Shown: positions 34,938-43,302 of the stretch, piece after piece
Numbering within the stretch: the first letter of the stretch is position 1
How the letters are laid out: every line of letters starts with the position of its first letter
Assembly: GCF_023073415.1 (NCBI RefSeq)
Contig: NZ_JADPJL010000016.1
Location: 22,640-86,639, forward strand
Length of the DNA: 64,000 nucleotides
Source: Bradyrhizobium sp. 190
GTDB lineage: Bacteria > Pseudomonadota > Alphaproteobacteria > Rhizobiales > Xanthobacteraceae
Direction: 5' to 3'
Program-made: the position numbers and the translations under genes
Notes under the pieces: model-generated
The model's database searches: none
Seen by the model: the letters and a program-made list of their open reading frames with translations, nothing else
What the model was told of the DNA's origin: nothing

Positions 34938-36161
34938 CTAGTGAGACATTTCGTAACTCTTGAAGTGCTTTCGCACCTCCCCTGTACCCACAAAATGAGA
35001 TAGCAACCGATAATTCCGAAACTGATGTCTAACTTTCCCAGCGACAATAGCCGGATGAATCTGAAGTGCGTTAGCGAGATTGATCACGCCGGTTGGAGTG
35101 GGGTGAAACCGCACATCAGTATTCTCCCAAATGGATCTGGGGATGCATGCTTCTTCGGCCCATTGGTCTGCTTCATCTTCTCTAGAATCGCGATTCGCTC
35201 CAGCACTATCACGCAAAGTGAGATCATCAACAAAGCCAACGTCTGCTGCATTCTCAAGGTGTCTACCGACGTGGGCCAGCTCATGAAGTAAGCAGAACCA
35301 GAAATTATCAATCCGATCATAACGCAGCGTTAGTCCAACAACGGGCGTGCCATCCGCCAACTTTAGAGCGGCTCCATCCAGGTGCGTCTTGGAAAGATGC
35401 TCTAAGATGATCAGATGAATGCCGTTCTTTTCAAGAAACTCCTTTGCCAAAAGTGGCCCATTCTCAGACCAGCTCAATTTCGCAACCATCCTAAGGAAAT
35501 CCGGAGTAACTGTTCCCGGCCTATATTCCTTGGGTAGCTTTTTCTCTGAGGCTAACGCTAGTAGCTGCAAGCACCATGCATTCAGAGCAAACGGATCGGA
35601 CTTTGCATTTGCGCGTGCATGATCATTCTTTCTGTACATGGCTTCGACAACTAGACTTGTTCGCCCGGCTCGATGCATGAGGTCGCGCATTATTTCCTCA
35701 GCATAATGAGTTACCTTCGGGCGCTTCGGGAGCCATTTGAGCTTCATCATTTCGGCGACGGGAAATTTGGCCCAATCGATCTCAGACTCTTCAATGTTTC
35801 CAACAGATCTTCCCTTGAGCAGTACATCGCTCGGAATACCTAGATGCTCGTGAAGAGCGCGCGCCATCGTCATAGTAATTTGGCGCTTCCCGGAAAGCAC
35901 TTCAGAGACTTTCGCGCGACTGCCGATAAACGGCACTAAGTCCCGCGCCGAAAGTCCCGACTGCTCCATACGAAATTCAATAGCAGCGACGGGGCTCGGA
36001 AAGCCCATAGGAATATTCTTGGATTCGTACAGCTCAACAAGATCAGCGAGCACATCCAATTCGGTGCCTTCGGGCGTACCGGCGCGCGCTTCCATCAGCT
36101 CGGAAATGCGATCTAAAGCCGCTTCATAGTCAGCCTTGGTTCTAATCGGCTTCACATTCAT
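34938..36161 (-). CDS. higA: HigA-like antitoxin fused to an ImmA/IrrE metallopeptidase
   Basis: Predicted 407 residues. ATG 36161 follows an excellent AGGAGGTG and starts one base after the HigB stop. The N-terminal third is HigA-like with an XRE helix-turn-helix (LSARDLVPFIGSRAKVSEVL, then SGKRQITMTMARALHEHLGI). The C-terminal half is an ImmA/IrrE-type peptidase with LLHELAHVGRHL, a zinc HELAH motif, and a downstream EDEADQWAEEACIP block supplying the third ligand. The antitoxin represses the operon and neutralises HigB; the peptidase domain might cut a repressor in response to stress. Codon use is more AT-rich than in neighbours, which suggests transfer. Confidence 0.85.
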   Translation of the reverse strand: MNVKPIRTKADYEAALDRISELMEARAGTPEGTELDVLADLVELYESKNIPMGFPSPVAAIEFRMEQSGLSARDLVPFIGSRAKVSEVLSGKRQITMTMARALHEHLGIPSDVLLKGRSVGNIEESEIDWAKFPVAEMMKLKWLPKRPKVTHYAEEIMRDLMHRAGRTSLVVEAMYRKNDHARANAKSDPFALNAWCLQLLALASEKKLPKEYRPGTVTPDFLRMVAKLSWSENGPLLAKEFLEKNGIHLIILEHLSKTHLDGAALKLADGTPVVGLTLRYDRIDNFWFCLLHELAHVGRHLENAADVGFVDDLTLRDSAGANRDSREDEADQWAEEACIPRSIWENTDVRFHPTPTGVINLANALQIHPAIVAGKVRHQFRNYRLLSHFVGTGEVRKHFKSYEMSH

Positions 36162-36162
36162 C

Positions 36163-36456
36163 TCACACCTCCTCCGCATCAATCCCGTCGTACTCCGCAT
36201 GTGTCCCCACAAAGCGGATATAGACGACCCGATAGGGATAATTGATGCTAACGACTAACCGGAATTCGTTCCCTTTGATGTTGAAGACGACTCTGCTGTT
36301 CTTCAGAATGCTGCTATTCCGGTACTGAGTTTTAACGGCCGACGGTTGATCCCAATCGGCTGCTTCGGCTTCGCGATACCAAGCAAGCAGCGGCTCCTCC
36401 GCCTCGGGGTATCGGCACCAGAAGTCGCGCAGCGTTCCTTTCGCAATGACACGCAT
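36163..36456 (-). CDS. higB: HigB-family toxin (RelE-like mRNA interferase)
   Basis: Predicted 97 residues from ATG 36456 (MRVIAKGTLRDFW), the typical start of this family; a seven-codon longer form is possible. Conserved blocks are AEEPLLAWYREAEAADW, SRVVFNIKGNEFRLVVSINY and VYIRFVGTHAEYDGID, the last being the catalytic-type end with His and Tyr. These toxins cut mRNA on the ribosome. The toxin gene precedes the antitoxin gene, as is usual for hig modules. Confidence 0.9.
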   Translation of the reverse strand: MRVIAKGTLRDFWCRYPEAEEPLLAWYREAEAADWDQPSAVKTQYRNSSILKNSRVVFNIKGNEFRLVVSINYPYRVVYIRFVGTHAEYDGIDAEEV

Positions 36457-36727
36457 GACAATATAAGCCGTTCCCAAAACGCCCGCAAGCTATTCGCTCC
36501 CAAAATGTATGGAAGTGGTAGAAGCGTGTCAATGTCATTTTTCGTTAGTGAAATCAATAAGTTAAGTGAAGGCGAGGGGAATCGGGGCGAAGCGCATTGC
36601 TTATACAACCAGTGAGAGGTCCTGTCAGCCAAAGGGGCTGCATCAAGAGCTTGGCGCCGCGGCGGACCGATGCTCCTAGCCCGGACAGGCGCGGTTTCGC
36701 TATAGCGACGAAAGAAAGCCTGAGACC

Positions 36728-36905
36728 ATGCCGCAATCATTCTGGTCCGCATCGATGCCGGCAAGAAGATGCGTCGCTACTATAAGCTCGACGTACAGCC
36801 GGACCTGTTCGGCTGCTGGTCACTCATTCGGGGAGTGGGGCCGCATCGGCCGACCGGGCCAGGCGCGCATCGACAACTTCCCGACGCGCGGTACACAGCT
36901 ACAGC
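36728..36905 (+). pseudogene. WGR-domain protein gene, frameshifted
   Basis: One frame gives IILVRIDAGKKMRRYYKLDV then QPDLFGCWSLIR, and the next frame continues with EWGRIGRPGQARIDNFPT, containing the WGR motif. An extra G in the run near 36831 explains the shift. The protein would be about 80 residues, the size of stand-alone WGR proteins common on rhizobial plasmids and islands. It is followed directly by another broken gene. Confidence 0.65.
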
Positions 36906-37290
36906 GAATTGGTTCAAGCGCGCGTCGCCATGCGCGAGGCAATGAAGAAGGGGCAGCCACGGCATATATGCGCGATTTGCGGCACGCCGGTGCACCTGGT
37001 CGCTAACATGTGTAAACGCTTCTTCTTTCGCCATTAGACGGAAGATGGCTCATGTCCGGCGGTGCCGCGGAATTCGTTGAGCGAAGAAGAATTCGCACAC
37101 GAAAATATCACGGTCTGCGCGAAAGCGAAGCGCACAAGCGGATCAAGCAGCTTATTGAACGCAGCTTACGAGCGGACCCAGCATTCGACAGAGACAATCA
37201 TTCACGAGAAACGTTGGAATGCGGCAGACGATCCCCAGACGTGGCGAAAGCCCGACGTTCAGGCGACATCGACCCGAGATTCCCGGAAGT
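36897..37290 (+). pseudogene. N-terminal part of a zinc-finger protein, DUF6035-like, broken
   Basis: The first frame reads ELVQARVAMREAMKKGQPRH then CAICGTPVHLVANMCKRFFF and stops at 37034. Two other frames then continue the likely protein: SLSEEEFAHENITV, YHGLRESEAHKRIKQLIERS and EKRWNAADDPQTWRKPDVQAT. The CxxC pair with FFFRH and RESEAHKRIK recalls DUF6035/CoiA-like proteins of unknown function. At least three frameshifts or stops rule out function. Confidence 0.5.
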
Positions 37291-37331
37291 CGCGCGTGCC
37301 GGGCAGATCAGGTCGGCAACGCCAGTTCACC

Positions 37332-38555
37332 TCACGCGAGTGTCGGCACCGCCATCAGAGGTCGGAATTGACCGGGCAGCATGACGCGGCACAGCGCCTC
37401 GGTGAAGAAGAAGTCGCCGAACATGGTCGCGCTGCGCACACCCTCATTGTGCGGCTTCGAGTAGCAGGAATTCTTCAACAAGCCGCGATGCGACCCCTCT
37501 CGCGCGAACTCATTCCGGCACAGCGCTTCCAGCATCGCCAATCCCTGGTCGGTCCACGCTGAAGCTGCGGTGTCATCGGGATGCAGCCGCCCCAGTTCGA
37601 GCAACGCGGATGAAATCACGGCCGCTGCTGCCGTGTCCTTAATGTCGGCGTCGGCCTCCGCCGCATCGAAGTCCCACGGCGGGACCTGACGTCCAGCGAG
37701 CCGCTTCATATGGTAATTTGCAAGCTGTTCTGCGAGGTCCAGATATCGGCGCTGCCCGGTCTCTCGCGCGGAGTTGACATAGCCGTAGATGGCCCAGCTC
37801 TGACCGCGGGTCCAGGCGGATTCACTGCCTGCTCCCTGGAACGTATAGCCGCGCTTCCGCGCGCCGCTCACCACGTCGTACTCCACCGCATGATAGGTGG
37901 AATGATCGGGGCGAATGAAAGCCTTTGCCGTCATGTCGGCATGCGCTTCGGCGGCCAGACGATAGCTGCGATCGCCGCTATAATTGGTTGCCCAATACAG
38001 CAGCGAGAGATTAGCCATGGTGTCGATCGCTGAACTGCATTGCCCGCGGGGGTCGTCCAGCGGACCCCAGGAGGCGAGATACGCGCCGCTTCGCGTGGTG
38101 ATAATCCGTGCCCGCAGCTTGTCGGCCGCCCTCATAGCGATTTCCGCATACCAGCGATCGCCAGTGATCACGTGCGCGGGAATAGCGCTGCTGTCAAATA
38201 TGAAGCCGATATCATGGGTGTTGGGGTCGTCCGCGCGCTGCGCCACTAGCCGCATGCGTTCGCGCGCCCAGATCAGGTATTTCGTCTCATTGGTATGCAG
38301 ATAACAGGTCAACAACAGGCCCACCCAGAAGCCGCACAGCCAATTGCCGTGGCTCCAAGCTTCGCCGTTATAGCCAGCAGACAGCGAAGCCGGCAGCTTG
38401 ATCCAGGAGCCGTCCGGTGCCGTGACATGCGGAAATTCGACGCCCAATGTCGGCTCGTCTTCGGCCACTTTGCGGGCCATGACGTCCAGGACCTCGGTGA
38501 ACAGTCGCCGCTGCGCGGCAGTGAGCTCGATCGAATTGTTGGCGGTGTCCGGCAT
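37332..38555 (-). CDS. GH88-type hydrolase, second copy
   Basis: Predicted 407 residues from ATG 38555 (MPDTANN). It has the family 88 layout: EAWSHGNWLCGFWVGLLLTC, DIGFIFDSSAIPAHVITGDR with catalytic-type Asp residues, SSAIDTMANLSLLYWA and SAWTRGQSWAIYGYVNSARE. It is clearly diverged from the gene at 30266, so it probably acts on a different linkage rather than being a recent duplicate. It has no signal peptide. It is downstream of the AraC-type gene on the same strand (91 bases) and likely controlled by it. Confidence 0.88.
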   Translation of the reverse strand: MPDTANNSIELTAAQRRLFTEVLDVMARKVAEDEPTLGVEFPHVTAPDGSWIKLPASLSAGYNGEAWSHGNWLCGFWVGLLLTCYLHTNETKYLIWARERMRLVAQRADDPNTHDIGFIFDSSAIPAHVITGDRWYAEIAMRAADKLRARIITTRSGAYLASWGPLDDPRGQCSSAIDTMANLSLLYWATNYSGDRSYRLAAEAHADMTAKAFIRPDHSTYHAVEYDVVSGARKRGYTFQGAGSESAWTRGQSWAIYGYVNSARETGQRRYLDLAEQLANYHMKRLAGRQVPPWDFDAAEADADIKDTAAAAVISSALLELGRLHPDDTAASAWTDQGLAMLEALCRNEFAREGSHRGLLKNSCYSKPHNEGVRSATMFGDFFFTEALCRVMLPGQFRPLMAVPTLA

Positions 38556-38646
38556 GCTTCTTTCCGAGAAAACATAGGTTAGGTGAGATCTTCGTGGCGA
38601 CCGCCCGACGGGTTGGAGGGCAGCCATTTTGGTTTCGGCGATCGGA

Positions 38647-39642
38647 TCAGAGATTTAGCGTGGCGAGGCTTTGGCGGAATTCGATCGGCGATCGGCTGGT
38701 GTGCTTCTTGAAACAGCGGCTGAAATAGGCGGGGTCCTCAAAGCCGAGACGATCGGCGATCTCGGCCACGCTGATATCGGAGTGCAGCAGCAGCCGCTTG
38801 GCCTCTAACATGATCCGCTCGCGAATGAGCTGGGCCGCAGTTGAGCCAAGGGCTTGGCGAGTGGCTTCGTTGAGCGCGCGCTCGGTTACCTTCAAAAGCC
38901 TGGCATATTCCGCCGTCTCGTTGATGGTGCCGAAATTCTTCTCCAGCGCGCTCTTGAAGCGGCGTGACAGGAGCAGACTTCGGGACGACAAGTCGACGAT
39001 GGCGGAAGGTACGGCTATACGCGACGTCTTCATAAGGAAGATCCGCAAATAGGACCAGATCACATCCTCATGTCCGGTCTTCTCCGCCGTGTATTCTTCG
39101 ATCATGGCGTCCGTGATCTGGCGGAGGCTCTCGGCCTGCATCTCGTCCAGATAAAGCGCATTGTTGAGATTTTCGAAACTGTAGATCGGAATTTCGGTGA
39201 GCGAATGCCGGTTGTGGACTCTGAAAGCGAAGAATTCCGGGCTGAAGCTGATGGTGTGCCCGATCGCGTCTTCCGAGAGCGTGAAATCGTGGATCTGCCC
39301 TGGGGCCATGAAGAACAGGCTGTTCGGCCGCACTTCATATTTGACGGAGTCGATGATGTGGCAGCCGGTGCCGCGGGTCACCCAGACGATATGATAGAAG
39401 TCGTGCCGATGCGGGTAGGGCAGCGTCGATTTCATCTTCTCCAGCGGTGCAAAATGGATGTTGAGCGACTTGATCTCGGAGCCGTAATCGTAGTGCTCAA
39501 TCTTCACGACCGGCAGTGAACAACACGGTTGCCGGTGCGCTGGCTGGCCTCGTGAAAAGAAGGAGCGGACTGCCGCCGGTCGTTGGCCCAGTCTCGCCGG
39601 AACTGATCCTTCTACGTCATCCATCGGCTCTGAGGACGCCAT
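38647..39642 (-). CDS. AraC-family transcriptional regulator
   Basis: Predicted 331 residues from ATG 39642; the frame runs to 39681 but that start lies inside the LacI-type operator. The N-terminal half is a cupin-type sensor (YPHRHDFYHIVWVTRGTG, LFFMAPGQIHDF). The C-terminal about 100 residues carry two helix-turn-helix motifs, with SDISVAEIADRLGFEDPAYF followed by SRCFKKHTSRSPIEFRQ. It probably activates the GH88 gene downstream in response to a sugar acid. The operator at 39663 suggests that the LacI protein controls it in turn. Confidence 0.9.
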   Translation of the reverse strand: MASSEPMDDVEGSVPARLGQRPAAVRSFFSRGQPAHRQPCCSLPVVKIEHYDYGSEIKSLNIHFAPLEKMKSTLPYPHRHDFYHIVWVTRGTGCHIIDSVKYEVRPNSLFFMAPGQIHDFTLSEDAIGHTISFSPEFFAFRVHNRHSLTEIPIYSFENLNNALYLDEMQAESLRQITDAMIEEYTAEKTGHEDVIWSYLRIFLMKTSRIAVPSAIVDLSSRSLLLSRRFKSALEKNFGTINETAEYARLLKVTERALNEATRQALGSTAAQLIRERIMLEAKRLLLHSDISVAEIADRLGFEDPAYFSRCFKKHTSRSPIEFRQSLATLNL

Positions 39643-39662
39643 GGTCGGTGATCGTTGAATTC

Positions 39663-39676
39663 TGAAAACGATTTCA
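39663..39676. promoter_or_regulatory. Putative LacI-family operator, second copy
   Basis: The identical TGAAAACGATTTCA 14-mer found at 23249-23262. Here it lies 20 bases upstream of the preferred AraC-type start and downstream of the broken MaoC gene. The bases on either side differ between the two copies, so it is not part of a longer duplicated segment. Confidence 0.6.
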
Positions 39677-39768
39677 GTCATTTTATAGCATCGGTCGCGG
39701 TAATATGCCAGCCCCGTCCTCTTTAAGGATCCGCCGTCTGGCGAATTTCTGCTGCAGGAACGAAGGCC

Positions 39769-40213
39769 CTATCGGAAACGCAGATACTTGTAAGCCGAAA
39801 GTCCGCTGAGGACTGCCTCGCCCGTCTGTTTGCGGACCATCGTATCCAGGATCAGAATCCGCTTGGTTTCCTTCTTGCCGACGATAGTGACCTTGGCCGT
39901 GATCTTGTCGCCGATGAAAACCGGCTTCAGGAACGCAGTTCTTGTCCGACATAGGCGAACCGGGTCCCGTCAGTTCGGTATACGTCCGCGACACCACGGC
40001 GGCGGTGAGCAGGCCGTGCACAACCCGCCTGCCGAACGGGGAACGCGAGGCGAACTCGTCATCCATGTGCAGTGGGTTGAGGTCTCCGGAGAGGTAGCCG
40101 AATGTGTCCACTTCCGTTTCGGTGAACGTGCGGGTCACCGCATGCATTCGGCCAATCTCGAACTTGCTGAAGCTTGGTAGTCGCCAGGATTCCGGCTTGG
40201 TTGCGATGATCAC
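39769..40213 (-). pseudogene. MaoC-like hydratase gene with two one-base deletions
   Basis: The first frame from ATG 40213 is normal (FGYLSGDLNPLHMDDEFASR, RRVVHGLLTAAVVSRTYTEL) and then shifts. Adding one T after GGT (G-TTTCGCC) and one T in CGT-TTCC restores GFAYVGQELRFLKPVFIGDK and a protein ending KYLRFR at TAG 39769. The corrected length is 447 bases, 148 codons plus stop, like the intact 151-residue paralogue at 29745. The ATG overlaps the CoA transferase stop (ATGA), so the pair was one operon. Confidence 0.8.
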
Positions 40214-41403
40214 GAGGCGGCCTTATTGGTGATGGCTATTCCGCCGTCAGACAATGCGTCGATTTCGTCCGCTGCATAGCCAAGCTCGGCCAAGATTTCC
40301 CTGGTATGTTCGCCTTGCCGCGGCGGCAATCGCCGTAGCGGTGGCGCCTCGCCATCGTAGCGGACCGGATGCGCCAAGAGCCGCACCTCGCCGGCTTGAG
40401 GGTGCTCGATCGTCATGATCATCTTGTTATGTGCGACCTGCGGATCGCTTTCGACCTCTTCATAGTCATTCACCGGCGCGTACCAGATGTTGTGGGCATC
40501 GAAGATCTCCATCCACTCCGCCGTCTTGCGGGTCTGCACGCGCTCATAGACGATGTGATGGATCTCGTCGCGCCGACGCATCGGATCCTTAGGGTCGTTG
40601 AAAGCTGCCAGCTTCGGATAGTCGAGCGCCGCGGCCATCTGCGATATAGGCGTTAGCGAAATCGCGATCCAGCCGTCCGCCGTGCGATAGATCCCGTACG
40701 GAGCGGGGTGGAAGCGGCTGCCCAGTGGCGGGTCCGTGCGCGCCCAGAGCCGGCCTTTATTGAGGTAATAGGTAAACGGCTCAATCTGCAGATCGAGGGC
40801 TGCATTGAGAAGGTTGCTCTCCACCAGGGCACCGCGTCCGGTGCGCTGACGCGAAAGCAGCGCCGAAACGACGCCGAACGCTGCAAGCACGGCGGCGTGC
40901 TGATCGACAATTGCGGAGCCAACCGGGGTAGGCGGCGCGTCGGCCCCGCCCGAGAGCATGGTCATGCCGCTCATCGCCTGCAGCAACATGTCTTGGCCCG
41001 GCCGTTTCAAGTAGGGGCCGGACGATCCATAGCCCGAGCAGGAGCAATATACGAGGCGGGGGTTGACGGCCTTCATGTCTTCATAGCCGAAGCCAAGCCG
41101 CTCCAGGACACCCGGGCGGTAGTTTTCAACCAGCACGTCGGCTTCGCGCACCATGTGCATCACGATATCCTTCGCCTTTTCATTGCGAAGATCTAGCGAG
41201 AGGCTCCGCTGATTGCGATTGCCGAGCAGAAAGAAAATGCTCACGCCTTGCTTGAAGGCATCGAAGCCGGACCAGCCGCGCTCAAATGCGCCTCCAGGAG
41301 GCTCGATCTTGATTACGTCCGCCCCGGCGTCAGCCAGCATCTGCACGGCCGCAGGCCCCTGCAGAAAGTGCGTGAAACTCAAAACCTTAATGCCCTTGAG
41401 CAT
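40210..41403 (-). CDS. CaiB/BaiF-type (family III) CoA transferase, second copy
   Basis: Predicted 397 residues with the same layout as the gene at 23323: MLKGIKVLSFTHFLQGPAAV, ADAGADVIKIEPPGGAFERG, NQRSLSLDLRNEK, ENYRPGVLERLGFGYEDMKA and SGYGSSGPYLKRPGQDMLLQ. The substitutions spread over the whole protein point to an old duplication or separate arrivals, not a recent copy. GAGG lies upstream of ATG 41403. It starts a unit with the frameshifted MaoC gene. Confidence 0.92.
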   Translation of the reverse strand: MLKGIKVLSFTHFLQGPAAVQMLADAGADVIKIEPPGGAFERGWSGFDAFKQGVSIFFLLGNRNQRSLSLDLRNEKAKDIVMHMVREADVLVENYRPGVLERLGFGYEDMKAVNPRLVYCSCSGYGSSGPYLKRPGQDMLLQAMSGMTMLSGGADAPPTPVGSAIVDQHAAVLAAFGVVSALLSRQRTGRGALVESNLLNAALDLQIEPFTYYLNKGRLWARTDPPLGSRFHPAPYGIYRTADGWIAISLTPISQMAAALDYPKLAAFNDPKDPMRRRDEIHHIVYERVQTRKTAEWMEIFDAHNIWYAPVNDYEEVESDPQVAHNKMIMTIEHPQAGEVRLLAHPVRYDGEAPPLRRLPPRQGEHTREILAELGYAADEIDALSDGGIAITNKAAS

Positions 41404-41461
41404 GGAAACCTCAGGCTGGACTCAGCAGTTGTTCTCAAACGTCAGCGCACACGCTTTGCTT

Positions 41462-42004
41462 TCATTGCGCGAGTAGTTCGCGCCAGATGATCGTGCGCTC
41501 CATTTCGCATGCGCGTTCCACGATTTTCAGCACCTTGGCATCACCAAAGCCACGCACGATCGCAAACTCGCTCTTGATGTCGTAGATGCCATGGATCTGG
41601 AGCGCCTGCGCGCCGCCTCCATCGCTCCTTCGATCGAGAACAGGTTGGTCATGGATGGCTGCTGAAGCTTGCTCCAGAAGATGGTCGGCGGGCACTTGGC
41701 AGTTCCGTTGATCGAGCCTGAACAGGACGCGCTGACCCCTTTGCATGTCGCGATAGGCCTCGACGCTATTCATCTCGATAAGGCCGTCGATGTCGTTGCC
41801 AGCCACAAAGGCCTTTTGACCCGCCCCCGTGATCATGACGACGCGGGTCGCGCTATCCCACGCAGCATCGTCAAGCATGTGGTCCAGCTCGTGCATCAAC
41901 GCCGGCGTGAACGCGTTCATCTTGTCGGAACGATTGATGGTGAGCACGCGCACGGCGCCAAGCTGCTCCGCCACCACCAGGTTGTCGCCGTCAGCTGTTT
42001 GCAT
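41462..42004 (-). pseudogene. Chimera of enoyl-CoA hydratase N-terminus and acyl-CoA dehydrogenase C-terminus (copy B)
   Basis: From ATG 42004 about 95 residues match the intact hydratase at 46449-47264 almost exactly (VLTINRSDKMNAFTPALMHE, KAFVAGNDIDGLIEMN, AYRDMQRGQRVLFRL). The frame then runs into sequence resembling the end of an acyl-CoA dehydrogenase (SEFAIVRGFGDAKVLKIVER, then MERTIIWRELLAQ). A deletion has joined two genes of a former hydratase-dehydrogenase operon. The crotonase core is missing, so no hydratase activity is expected. Confidence 0.7.
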
Positions 42005-42350
42005 CAAAGGACCTTCAGGTAGTTGCTGCCCGACGCCCCGATCGTGCCGCTCTCTGGTTGTGACCTCGTAATAAAATGCAGGCGTTGCGCTCCTCGTCCT
42101 TCTCAGCAACACCAGCTTTGCGGCGAAGGCATAGTCAGATATCTGGTCATCCAAATGGTAGAAGCCGTTCAGTGCCCGCGTTAGGACAGTTCGCGCGAAT
42201 GCTTGTACTTTTCGGCAACCGTCCGCTGTGCGTTCACAACAGAGCACTGCTTGCTGCGGAAAGAATTGTGCGTTGCAGCGAACCGAGGCCGGTGCATATA
42301 GAGATGCTGTTGTCCGCGAGAAAGCAGAAGAAATCGGAAAAGCGTCCTAC
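42005..42350 (-). repeat. MaoC tail and spacer, diverged cassette copy B
   Basis: Corresponds to 47265-47990 with internal losses. The MaoC C-terminal codons and the sequence around TCCAAATGGTAGAAGC, TTTTCGGCAACCG and GAAATCGGAAAAGCGTCCTA are recognisable. No intact frame remains. Confidence 0.6.
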
Positions 42351-43302
42351 CACGTGGCTCTGGTGGCGCTGATTGCGCGCTTCAGAAGGTGTGACGAGGT
42401 TGTCTCCGAGGCCAATCGTCTTCCTAATGGACTCACCTGCCTATACCCGATCGACAACGTGGCTGCGAACGGGAGAACATCGAAAGGGCATGGATCACCC
42501 GTTGCACTTACTGAGGTGCCATTCGGCGAAATCAGGGATTCCGGCTATGGCGCCGGAAGGCCGGAGGCGATCGAGGGATAGGATATCCCAACACCAAGTT
42601 CGTAACCTGGGTCTGCGTATAGCTTGGAACTGGGTTTTCTTGAGTAATAAACTCAGCGCGAAGCTCAAAGCTGATTCGCCCTGAGCCGCTCGTGCTGCAA
42701 CGTTCATCAAAGAAAGAGACGTTGGCTCGGCCTCGACAAGTGCATGAGCGGACTGCTGAGGCAGTCGTCCGTGAAGAATGTCCAACGCACTGATGTGGAA
42801 TCGAGAACGACGGCGATTGACTGAACGATTTTGCCGGAAAATGAGGGTTTGCGAGAGGGATTCGTTGCAAATTCGATGCGTGATTCTGTGGTCGTAAGAT
42901 GCTTCGTGGAGGGGGAGTTCGCGTTTCAGATGAGATATTTTCGTGTCTCGTGTTTCTTTTACGGAAGGCAGAGATACTCACAGCTGCTTTCGGTGCGAAC
43001 GGATTGGATCACATTGGCAAAGGTCCCTCAGGTCTCGCGGTATGGGGGGTGACGATAAGTACGGCGTCAGCTTTTCTAATTCGGTAGATGACGCTGATCG
43101 CACTCAAGGCACCCGCTGTTCGAACATAGGCGAGAGTTGCCATTCCTACTCCCGAGCCGCAGGCAACGCCCTGCAAAGCAGCTTGGACGGCCAACCTCGT
43201 GCCGAATAACAGCGATCACGAAAGTAGTGGTGGCTAGCTACGGTTGCGACACCTTGCATGGGAGCGAACATTGCAGGAGGGCTGGTTGCCCTGAATGAAA
43301 AA
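42351..43302. other. Intergenic stretch, no supported gene
   Basis: Nearly 1 kb of short frames on both strands without domains. Some pieces could be remains of genes (a hydrophobic stretch on the minus strand near 43050-43190), but nothing can be named. No transposase or RNA seen. Confidence 0.35.

Noticed and set aside
42532..42981. Minus frame of 149 codons
   Set aside because: Ser/Arg/Pro-rich composition without motif and without neighbours; looks like chance.
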